Part shown: positions 8,508 to 16,619 of the stretch, piece by piece
Numbering within the stretch: the first letter of the stretch is position 1
How the letters are laid out: each line of letters starts with the position of its first letter
Source of the DNA: UBA10348 sp002469915
GTDB taxonomy: Bacteria; Bacteroidota; Rhodothermia; Rhodothermales; UBA10348
Direction: 5' to 3'
DNA: 64,000 nucleotides
Assembly (NCBI GenBank): GCA_029249345.1
Contig: JAQWHM010000015.1
Span: 62,001 to 126,000, forward strand
Program-made: the position numbers and the translations under genes
Notes under the pieces: model-generated
Seen by the model: the letters and a program-made list of their open reading frames with translations, nothing else
What the model was told of the DNA's origin: nothing
The model's database searches: none

Positions 8508-10535
8508 TCAGTGCGCCACTGCAGCAGAGATGGTCCAGATTCGTCCGTTGGCTTTGGACAACACATAAATTTCTCCTTGGGCATCCTGACCAAATCGAAG
8601 ATCAGCTCGCGACCGTTGTGCGAAGTGATCGAATGATCTTATCACGCCGCTAGCATCCTGAATCGCAACCCGTGCTATTACAGCATCCATTTCTCCATCA
8701 TCCAGATCCCCAGCATCTACGACAAATAACTGACCTAAAACGATGTCCCCAAACACATATTTACCGTAGAGATCAGGCAATCGGTCTCCACGATACACAA
8801 AGCCGCCAACCACCGCCCGTATGTCGTCATGATCAATGCGCGCGACTGGATACGTAAATCTGCTCGAGGCATCCGAATCTCGGTTTGGATAGACAAAATA
8901 CGGATCCTTTTTTTCGAATCGGTATCCGCCCTCACGAAGATTCCACCCATAGTTTGCTCCTTGAATGCCTTGGAACACTGCATCTACCTGCGCCTCTCCA
9001 ATATGTCCGAAATACATATTTCTAGTTAGAGGATCCCAACTGAATCGATGAGGATTGCGCAATCCCAAAGCCCATATTTCACCCAACGCGTCCGACTGTT
9101 GAGCGAACGGGTTAAACGCAGGGATGCCGTATTGGCCATTGGGACTATCGTCTCCCAACGGATCTATGCGCCATATTTTCCCGTTGTGAGCACGTATTGA
9201 TTGCGCGTTTTCGGTCTGGTTACCGGGTATTTCACCGTCTCCCACTGCTATATAGAGGAGCCCAAAGTCTTCATCGCCTTGTTTTGCATTTGGATCAAAT
9301 GCCATTTGTTGCATGCCGTGTAAGGGCGACGGGAATCCTAATCGGAGGAGTTCTCGCTTGGACCCCGAAAAGGGCGAAACCGTGGGCTGGGTGGTCGTCC
9401 ATTCTAGCAAAACACCGTGAACGACATCTCCGGGACCGTTTGAATAATCTGGTGTCTTGCTGGTGAGCGCTTCGCCGCCCTCAGTATGTATCGTGTATAA
9501 TTTGCCGTTTTCTGCAAAGTCAGGGTGGAATGCGAAAAAGCCGAATCCACTACCGAGCCCTGGTGAATCCATAAAGTCAGCGGTCTGGGCACGAATATTT
9601 AGGTATTCCGTGACCTCTCGAGCCTCAATGACATACATTTTGCCCTGAAGGTCGTTCACAAAAAGTCGCTCCGATTCATCGTTCGCGTGTCCCAAGTAAT
9701 TAATTCGAGCAAGCGGACCGCCCGTCGTACCACTTGCTGGAATCGTAGCGAAGTATTCTAATTGAAAGGTGAGACTTCCATCCACGATAGGGGCCGACAC
9801 AGGATCGATGATGGGGCCTGATCCTGCAACTAGACGAATATCACGAATGGCCCCTGTATCATCGAATGATCCGAATCCTGCGGAGCCAGAGAGAAACGTG
9901 GTATCCGTTGCCGTCATGAGCGGGGTGCGCATGTCATCTAGATATACCTGAATGCTCCCGGTTGCCGAACTCCTGTCTATTCTGATCTGATGCCATTCGG
10001 TGTCTATTAGCCTCCCTTCAGGCGGATCGTCCATTCCCTGGTCGTCAATCCTACGACGATCGCTTTGATTAACAATGAAAATGCCATTATGAGGCATTAC
10101 CGTATTGTCATTAGACAAATGAGCATAGTAAAACTCTTGGGGTGAGCGATAGCCAAACACTACGATTATATCCCTACCGACAACGGATGTATCCTGAGTG
10201 GACTTGACGAATGCCGAGAGATAGAAGTCGCTCAAGTCGTGCGTATTCTCGACTAGGGCTACCGCACCAGGGCGGCGAATAGGTCCTGTGTATTTCCCGG
10301 ATTGGGTCAGGTGGAGCACGCCATTTTCGTGTTTCCACAAGGTCGAGTCTTCGAAGGCCCACTTTTTCGGCTGGATAATCTCGAAGGGATCTATGGGATC
10401 TGCGGGATCTGCGCCGTCTGTACTCGATGAACAACCTCCCATACAGACCAAGAGGCCGAGTACTAGGATTATCTGCGAGACGATTGCCTGAGAGAAGAAC
10501 GTCCTTGAGTCGATTGCTTTAACAGAAAAAGGCAT
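8508..10535 (-). CDS. Lipoprotein with LamG-like and glucose/sorbosone dehydrogenase-like propeller domains
   Basis: The 675-residue protein has a lipoprotein signal with lipobox Cys35 (LVCMGGC). Residues about 45-235 resemble a concanavalin/3-keto-disaccharide hydrolase-type beta sandwich (SGSAGFGSFDDTGAIRDIRLV). Residues about 265-670 form a beta-propeller of the PQQ-dependent sugar dehydrogenase type, with motifs such as SPGLGSGFGFFAFHPDF, WALGLRNPHRFSWDP and GANYGWNLREGGY. Such proteins oxidise sugars using PQQ in characterised members, but many homologues lack proven activity. It probably sits on the outer membrane. The downstream NDH-2 gene lies 75 bp away and the upstream BNR lipoprotein 13 bp away, so the latter two may form an operon. 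Confidence 0.85.
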   Translation of the reverse strand: MPFSVKAIDSRTFFSQAIVSQIILVLGLLVCMGGCSSSTDGADPADPIDPFEIIQPKKWAFEDSTLWKHENGVLHLTQSGKYTGPIRRPGAVALVENTHDLSDFYLSAFVKSTQDTSVVGRDIIVVFGYRSPQEFYYAHLSNDNTVMPHNGIFIVNQSDRRRIDDQGMDDPPEGRLIDTEWHQIRIDRSSATGSIQVYLDDMRTPLMTATDTTFLSGSAGFGSFDDTGAIRDIRLVAGSGPIIDPVSAPIVDGSLTFQLEYFATIPASGTTGGPLARINYLGHANDESERLFVNDLQGKMYVIEAREVTEYLNIRAQTADFMDSPGLGSGFGFFAFHPDFAENGKLYTIHTEGGEALTSKTPDYSNGPGDVVHGVLLEWTTTQPTVSPFSGSKRELLRLGFPSPLHGMQQMAFDPNAKQGDEDFGLLYIAVGDGEIPGNQTENAQSIRAHNGKIWRIDPLGDDSPNGQYGIPAFNPFAQQSDALGEIWALGLRNPHRFSWDPLTRNMYFGHIGEAQVDAVFQGIQGANYGWNLREGGYRFEKKDPYFVYPNRDSDASSRFTYPVARIDHDDIRAVVGGFVYRGDRLPDLYGKYVFGDIVLGQLFVVDAGDLDDGEMDAVIARVAIQDASGVIRSFDHFAQRSRADLRFGQDAQGEIYVLSKANGRIWTISAAVAH

Positions 10536-10548
10536 AGGTTTAGCACGG

Positions 10549-11931
10549 CTATCGGGATTGAATGACTCCTACAACCTGCGTATCAAAATCGGTATACGAG
10601 GAATAAGTACCTCTCAGCCAGAGCACCACGCGCTGAGGCGCATCCCAGGAGGGAATAATAGGGCGAATGTTGTCTTCGAGTGAGTTTGATGTTAACGGAG
10701 TCCACGTAAAGGTCCCACCATCATCCGTGGATACACCTTCGAACAATTCATAGTGCCGTTTTTGGTCTGCACTACTCATGAGTGGATCACCCGTTAGGGG
10801 GTGAGCATTGGTGGAAATCACCACGTGGTTCACATCCTGCGGATCAATGGCAACGAGTCCTGTATAATCATCTTCGAACGAATAGAGGCGTTCACCGGCA
10901 TAAGCGATTTCAGCCTGCTTCCAGCCTGCATCGGTTAGTCGAGCCAGATGATAGCGATGATCCAATCCACCTTGCTTCGGGGGTAAGTCGCGACCGTCCT
11001 TCTGTACTGAAAAGGCGATAACGGGTTGGTCGTTTTCATCCACGGCCACGTCAGCCATCCATGCCACATTGTCCGCATCTCCTTTAAAGACTTCGGTCAG
11101 CGCCTTTGGTTGAACAGCATCTTGATCACTCAAATCGCGATCGAGCACATTCCCGTAGGAATCGTACAATGCCTGTCCGTCCATTATCCCGTGATAGATG
11201 GAATTATCAAAGTCGCGTGGATGCTGGTCGGTTGCAACTACATGGATCTTGGACCCGTCGGCGTTACCATGGTATTTCATGTAAGGCCGTCCTTCGCTCT
11301 TTAGCAAGCGTCCGCCGTAGAGCCATACATTAGAGTCCGCGTTGTAGACCGTAAAATTTGGATTCCAACCGCGCGTTCGAGCAAAGTTAAACAGTCGTTT
11401 GCTCACGCCTTCTCCAGCCGTGAGTAGGTTACTGTACGTTACACCGGCCTCTTCTTCGTAGACCACTTCAGGTCCCCATTGACTCGCGTCGTTGGGCTCA
11501 GAAAGTCGCATGTAGGCAAGGTTGTCTGAACCGTGACGAGCAAAGAGGGCCATGACTTGATCGTTTTCCATCTGGAATAAGGCCGCCACATTGTGATCAT
11601 CCTGCCCCAAGCGATCATACAGTTCAACCATCCCCACTCGGCCGTCGTTTAGCCCATACCAATGCAAATCCAAGTCTCCTTGTTCGGTAGAATCTGAAAT
11701 CGATGCAGAAATCGATGTAAATAACAAGACAGGATGTTCAGAATGACTCGCGTCAACAATCACACGTTCATCCTGAAACCAACACCAGGCACCATTTGGA
11801 CTCGTTTCAGTGCCCGTAAAGGTGATCAAATCACCACGCACATAATTGGCTTCGTTGGCAACCTCACCACCTGTCGTGCAGCCAGCAACGACGAATAGGG
11901 CAAGCAGTACAATCAATTTTGATCTTGTCAT
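10549..11931 (-). CDS. BNR-repeat lipoprotein (BNR_4 type)
   Basis: A 460-residue lipoprotein with lipobox Cys18 (VVAGC). The mature part begins with an exposed-looking ETSPNGAWCWFQDERVIVD segment, typical of the BNR_4 family of neuraminidase-like propellers found in polysaccharide-using Bacteroidota. Aspartate-rich turns and FSVQKDGRDLPPKQGG occur in the blades. The family contains putative polysaccharide lyases or sialidase-like hydrolases; no catalytic triad can be assigned from sequence reading alone. It is 13 bp upstream of the sugar dehydrogenase-like lipoprotein, both on the minus strand, which suggests a shared role in handling surface carbohydrate. Confidence 0.8.
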   Translation of the reverse strand: MTRSKLIVLLALFVVAGCTTGGEVANEANYVRGDLITFTGTETSPNGAWCWFQDERVIVDASHSEHPVLLFTSISASISDSTEQGDLDLHWYGLNDGRVGMVELYDRLGQDDHNVAALFQMENDQVMALFARHGSDNLAYMRLSEPNDASQWGPEVVYEEEAGVTYSNLLTAGEGVSKRLFNFARTRGWNPNFTVYNADSNVWLYGGRLLKSEGRPYMKYHGNADGSKIHVVATDQHPRDFDNSIYHGIMDGQALYDSYGNVLDRDLSDQDAVQPKALTEVFKGDADNVAWMADVAVDENDQPVIAFSVQKDGRDLPPKQGGLDHRYHLARLTDAGWKQAEIAYAGERLYSFEDDYTGLVAIDPQDVNHVVISTNAHPLTGDPLMSSADQKRHYELFEGVSTDDGGTFTWTPLTSNSLEDNIRPIIPSWDAPQRVVLWLRGTYSSYTDFDTQVVGVIQSR

Positions 11932-12082
11932 TCGTGTTCGGTGACGATGCCGTCAATGCCTCATGGATAGTGATTGGATGGAGACCATGACTAATATCTC
12001 GGCACACCAAGCGAATTCCAAGTTGCTAGGCCATAATCGATGAACGTTTGCCGCTTTGGTACGATTTAGGCATGTCAAAGGG

Positions 12083-14149
12083 CTAGAAGTCGACTCTGAC
12101 TCCAAATTGAAGGGTTCGACCAGGTGACGGCTCAAAATAACGACCGCCAAAAGCATTAATAACCAATGAGCCGATATACTGCGCATCGAGTAGGTTGGAG
12201 ACATGTAAAAAAGGCCATACATGAACACCTTGGACGTACAAGGATGTATACCCCATATTTAAATCCAGTACAACATAACCGTCATTTGATGTTTCGTTTT
12301 CGTTATCTGAATACATGTCTGACACCCATTCAACTGAAAGCTCTCCGGTGAAGCCCGAGTACATTGAGCTGAGTGCAGCCTGGAGGTGGTGTACTGGAAT
12401 TCCCGGAATACGGTTGCCACCAAGCGCTGTAGTACTGAGTTGGGTATCACTAAATACAAAATCACTTCCCGTGTAAGCCATTTGGAAGGCTGATGCGGAT
12501 CCGAGCGCATGGTTCAATCCGATTTCTATGCCCCGATGAGTGTTACGACCGGCATTTCGATAATAGGTTCGACCATCTTCATCTTGAAAGGGTAACAGTC
12601 GATCGGTGATTTGCATTGAAAAGGCAGCAACATCGAACGATGCGGCTCCCTTTTTGCCACGCGCTCCGAGTTCAATTCCACGCGTTTTTTGAGCCCCAAC
12701 GTCGTCATTTAGCCCGGCACCTCCGGTCGGCTGATTCACTAGCTCTGTCGTGGTGGGTGTTTCAAAAGCAGTCGAAGCATTGGTGTAAAGTTGGACCGAT
12801 TCCCATTCATACGTTAGCCCAAGGGAGGGACTAAAGGCCGAAAAGGATCGATCACCCGAAAGGGTTTCATTTCCCGGAATATGATCGTCCAAGGAAAAGC
12901 GAATACCATCGATTCTGCCGGATCCTGAGACACGTATCCTCGGCGAAAGTTGAACTTGAGCGGTGGCAAAAGCAGAGACGTTTCGCACGTTCTCCTGTTG
13001 ATCCACTTCTATGTCTGAACCTGGAAATCCTTGTTCATTAGATACGTTGCGCCGCTTATCAGACTGAAGGGCAGCATCTATTCCAACCCCCCATCTCCAC
13101 GTTTCTTCTTCGCGTTCCAACTGGATTCGAGTACCAGCGACCTGCCGATCAAGGTCGATGAAGGTAAACGACAATGGATTATCCAGCATTCTGGAAATCC
13201 CGTAGGCAGTAACAGATAATAATCCGGATCGAGTCTGTTTAAAAAGTGTCGCACCCACTTGGATCTGCTGGCTCTCTTTTCCGGCACGCGTACTGACATT
13301 TCGCGCATTTGCCCCGCGCCGATTCGTTCCAATTTGGGCAGTTGTGAGAGAGCCAGGAGACTCGGTGTCCTGCACAGCTAAAGCGGCCATAAGGCGGAGT
13401 TGAGAAGTGGGGCCTAGATCCACTAACGCATTGATCCCGGAACGAATAAATGACCCTTCTGAGTAGTCCCGGTAGCCTTCTTGCTGAACGCGTGATAGAT
13501 ATCCCTGAAGCCGATGGCGGCCAAGGGGAACAGCGATTTCAGCCGAGCCTTGACGTGTTCCATAACTTCCCGTCATGGCTCGTATCCCAAATGAACTTGA
13601 ATCTTGAAAAGCATGCGTGGATAGCATCAGAACGCCCCCGCTACCGTTACCCCAAAAAGTGGACGACGGGCCTCGAACGACTTCGGCCTGTCTGATGAAG
13701 GCCGGATCGATAATATCCAGCATCCCTTGTCCGTCGGGCAGTGTAAGCGGGATACCATCTAGTAGTACCTGAACGCCTCGAACACCAAAGGCGGATCGCC
13801 ACCCCATGCCTCGAATAATGAGACGTTCTCCTAGGGCGAAATGTCCTCTGTTATTGATCCAAACGCCGGGAAGTGTCTTCAAAACGCTCTGAAGCGACAA
13901 GCCGGGTTGGAAGGCTACCACTTCCAACGGTCTAAACAAGAGCGAAGACGCATACGGAGCATTGATAGATTGCCCACTCGCGCGGAGTGCACCGATCTGA
14001 ATTTCGGAAAGAGCAATCGTCGTATCCGCTTGCTGGATTTGGCCCTGAGCAGGTAGTACCCCAATGCAAAACAGCACGAGTGAAATACGCGAAATCCATT
14101 TCGAATTAGAGCGTTTTGAAGAGGCCGTTTGGGCAGATTGATGCGTCAA
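12083..14149 (-). CDS. TonB-dependent outer-membrane receptor, FecA-like
   Basis: A 688-residue receptor with a long signal peptide (cleavage near residue 36, PAQGQ). The plug domain (about 50-165) contains LIIRGMGWRSAFGVRGVQV, LLDGIPLTLPDG and VRGPSSTFWGNGSGGV, which resemble the FecA/ferric dicitrate-like receptors. The remainder alternates like a 22-strand barrel and ends with the aromatic terminus LQFGVRVDF expected for BAM insertion. It takes up a ligand using energy from TonB; a ferric siderophore or ferric citrate is the best guess, not proven. No TonB, ExbB or regulator gene is adjacent. It diverges from a second TonB receptor at 14394. Confidence 0.9.
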   Translation of the reverse strand: MTHQSAQTASSKRSNSKWISRISLVLFCIGVLPAQGQIQQADTTIALSEIQIGALRASGQSINAPYASSLLFRPLEVVAFQPGLSLQSVLKTLPGVWINNRGHFALGERLIIRGMGWRSAFGVRGVQVLLDGIPLTLPDGQGMLDIIDPAFIRQAEVVRGPSSTFWGNGSGGVLMLSTHAFQDSSSFGIRAMTGSYGTRQGSAEIAVPLGRHRLQGYLSRVQQEGYRDYSEGSFIRSGINALVDLGPTSQLRLMAALAVQDTESPGSLTTAQIGTNRRGANARNVSTRAGKESQQIQVGATLFKQTRSGLLSVTAYGISRMLDNPLSFTFIDLDRQVAGTRIQLEREEETWRWGVGIDAALQSDKRRNVSNEQGFPGSDIEVDQQENVRNVSAFATAQVQLSPRIRVSGSGRIDGIRFSLDDHIPGNETLSGDRSFSAFSPSLGLTYEWESVQLYTNASTAFETPTTTELVNQPTGGAGLNDDVGAQKTRGIELGARGKKGAASFDVAAFSMQITDRLLPFQDEDGRTYYRNAGRNTHRGIEIGLNHALGSASAFQMAYTGSDFVFSDTQLSTTALGGNRIPGIPVHHLQAALSSMYSGFTGELSVEWVSDMYSDNENETSNDGYVVLDLNMGYTSLYVQGVHVWPFLHVSNLLDAQYIGSLVINAFGGRYFEPSPGRTLQFGVRVDF

Positions 14150-14393
14150 AGGAGGTCAAGGTTGATGACTAGAAAGCAAAATGAAAGATAAGCATCCTTT
14201 CCTTTTCGGGATCGAATTCAGTGCGAACCATCTCGCTTGGCGTGTTACGGTGAGGGCGTAGTTTTAGTCCTCGTCGGCGAAGAACGATTTCGTAAGTTTT
14301 GAGAACGTTTACGAGGTATTTTTTCCCGACATCAGGGTGCGCAGATCAAATCCGTCGGAGTATCCGTTTTGCCTATCAACAATATTACGCTTT
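14150..14393. promoter_or_regulatory. Divergent intergenic region between two TonB receptor genes
   Basis: The 244 bp between the receptor genes must hold both promoters. I looked for cobalamin and TPP riboswitch signatures and for palindromic iron boxes and saw none I could support. The segment just upstream of 14394 has no Shine-Dalgarno sequence, as usual in this phylum. Confidence 0.4.
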
Positions 14394-16607
14394 ATGGCCT
14401 CTTTACTTTGGTTTAATGTGATCACCGCATTCGTTTTTATCCTGATTATGCCCATGCGGGTCGAAGCCCAAGAAACACGGCATGTGTTTCGGGCGCTCGT
14501 GCAGGATGCCCATGAAGGGTACGCCATAAGTGGAGTTAATGTGAGTCTGGAGGGGTCGTCGATAGGAGCCGCAACGGATTCAGAGGGAAAGGTGTCTATT
14601 TCAGGGATTCCGTCAGGTGAACAGACATTTCAGTTTTCATTTATCGGATTTGAGCAAGTACGGCTCACGCTTACGTTTCCTTTAGCGGATAGGGACGAAG
14701 TGTTTCTTGTTCTACTAGAAGAGGCACATGATGAGTTGGAAGAAATAGCGGTGACCGCAACCCGAACAAGTCGAACCATTGCTGATCAAGCGACTCGAAT
14801 TGAAACGATTGCGGGTGAGGAGATCGAAGAAAAAATTTCCATGGAGCCGTCAAATATCTCCATGCTGCTTAATGAGTCTCCGGGCATTACCGTGCAGCAG
14901 ACATCCGCTGTTTCTGGCGGGGCTTCCATTCGGATACAAGGACTGGATGGAAGGTATACTCAGATCTTGAAAGACGGTTTTCCATTGTATGGAGGATTTT
15001 CAGGTGGTTTGTCTCTGCTTCAGGTACCGCCGCTGGACTTACGGCAGGTTGAGATCATTAAGGGACCATCCTCTACATTTTATGGGGGAGATGCTATTGC
15101 CGGCCTAGTCAATTTGGTATCAAAGGGACCTTCAGCTGAACCTGAATTATCACTCCTCTCTAATTTGACCACTGCGGGGGGTATGGACCTGGGTGGGTTT
15201 TATCGAGCCCGAAATGAACGGATAGGTACAACCGTTCTAGTATCGGCCAATACGCAAAAAGCGTACGATCCCGATGATGATGCGTTTTCGAATTTACCAG
15301 AGACGCGTCGACTTACGCTCAATCCGAAGGTCTTCTTTTATCCCTCGAGCAAGACGATCTATTCATTTGGGGTGTCCGCTACGATTGAAGAGCGGGAAGG
15401 AGGAGATATTCAGGTCTTGAACAATGGGGTTAGTGCAAATCGTACGTTTTTTGAAACGAATACTTCTAAGCGACTTTCCTCTCAAGCTAGGATGGATCAC
15501 CAGCTGACGCAGGATTTGGGTATCACTATCAAAAATAGTGTTAGCCTGTTCGACCGCTCTATTGAAGTGCCAGACTATAGATTTGAAGGGCAACAGATAG
15601 CCTCGTACTCGGAAGCATCTGCCTTAATGACTCGAGGACCGCATCAGATTAGCATTGGTCTCGATTTGCGTAGTGATGCCTTCCGGGAGGACGTAGGGCC
15701 AGCTGGCTCGAAACGGGATTACACCTACACCAGTGCCGGTTTGTTTGCCCAAGATACGTGGGATTATTCAGAGAGGGCGGTTGTGGAGGCGGGTGTTCGA
15801 GTAGATCGTCACAATACGTTTGGGTCCTTCGTTCTTCCCAAAGCCTCTATTCTGTATCGAGTTTCTGACAAACTGAGTGCACGAATAGGGGCGGGGCTTG
15901 GGTACAAGGCACCAACTGTATTTCTTGAACCGTCCGAGGAGCGTGCTTTTCGCAACGTGATTCCACTTTCATCGACTGCGCAAGCCGAGACATCCCGCGG
16001 CGGGAGCATTGACGTTAACTACAGAACGTTGTTGTTCGACCGACTGGCTGTATCATTTAACCAAGCGTTTTATTTCACCGACTTGCAGCGTCCGCTCATC
16101 CCCGTTTTTGAGACGATTGCCGGCCAACCCGATGGGTCACTTTCGTACGAGAATGCAGATGGGGAAATTCAAACGCGGGCATTCGAAACGAACGCCAAGT
16201 TTGCCCTTAGTGACTTCAAGCTTTTCCTGGGATACGTCAACTTGAGCGCACGAACTGGATTTGAAACAGGGTCAGTTTCATTACCATTAACACCTCAGCA
16301 TAAGACCTATACCGTTTTGGTATACGAAAAGCATGGAAAAGGCCGCATCGGTCTCGAAGCGTACTACACCGGACAGCAGCGACTCATGGATGGCTCCGAT
16401 TCCGATGGCTTTTGGATTCTAGGCGTGATGGCAGAAAGGCGACTCGGCAAATCCAGCCTCTTTCTGAATTTTGAAAACTTCCTGGACACGATGCAAAGCA
16501 ACTATGCTCCTGTCGTCCTGGGAACGCGCCAAAACCCTCGTTTTGATGATATTTGGGCCCCCATGGACGGATTTATCATCAATGGGGGTATTAAATACAC
16601 GCTGTAG
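14394..16607 (+). CDS. TonB-dependent receptor with N-terminal carboxypeptidase-regulatory domain
   Basis: A 737-residue receptor. After a signal peptide (about 1-26, ending RVEAQ) comes a carboxypeptidase-regulatory-like domain (about 30-112; GYAISGVNVSLEGSSIGAAT, FSFIGFEQVRL), a short TonB-contact region with ELEEIAVTATRTSR, a plug (about 130-240; IRIQGLDGRYTQILKDG and IIKGPSSTFYGGDAIAGLV) and a beta-barrel. The frame is open to a GTG at 14337, but ATG at 14394 gives the proper signal peptide. No SusD-like gene follows, so this is not a SusCD pair. The substrate is unknown; the plug resembles vitamin, haem or siderophore receptors rather than glycan SusC proteins. It is convergent with the next gene (12 bp between stops). 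Confidence 0.88.
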   Translation: MASLLWFNVITAFVFILIMPMRVEAQETRHVFRALVQDAHEGYAISGVNVSLEGSSIGAATDSEGKVSISGIPSGEQTFQFSFIGFEQVRLTLTFPLADRDEVFLVLLEEAHDELEEIAVTATRTSRTIADQATRIETIAGEEIEEKISMEPSNISMLLNESPGITVQQTSAVSGGASIRIQGLDGRYTQILKDGFPLYGGFSGGLSLLQVPPLDLRQVEIIKGPSSTFYGGDAIAGLVNLVSKGPSAEPELSLLSNLTTAGGMDLGGFYRARNERIGTTVLVSANTQKAYDPDDDAFSNLPETRRLTLNPKVFFYPSSKTIYSFGVSATIEEREGGDIQVLNNGVSANRTFFETNTSKRLSSQARMDHQLTQDLGITIKNSVSLFDRSIEVPDYRFEGQQIASYSEASALMTRGPHQISIGLDLRSDAFREDVGPAGSKRDYTYTSAGLFAQDTWDYSERAVVEAGVRVDRHNTFGSFVLPKASILYRVSDKLSARIGAGLGYKAPTVFLEPSEERAFRNVIPLSSTAQAETSRGGSIDVNYRTLLFDRLAVSFNQAFYFTDLQRPLIPVFETIAGQPDGSLSYENADGEIQTRAFETNAKFALSDFKLFLGYVNLSARTGFETGSVSLPLTPQHKTYTVLVYEKHGKGRIGLEAYYTGQQRLMDGSDSDGFWILGVMAERRLGKSSLFLNFENFLDTMQSNYAPVVLGTRQNPRFDDIWAPMDGFIINGGIKYTL

Positions 16608-16619
16608 AGTAGGAATAGT

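Noticed and set aside
11953..12228. Small minus-strand frame overlapping the end of the TonB receptor gene
   Set aside because: It overlaps the receptor's conserved C-terminal barrel strands in another frame and has no recognisable feature.
14150..14393. Cobalamin or TPP riboswitch between the TonB receptor genes
   Set aside because: None of the conserved core sequences of these riboswitches could be found on either strand.
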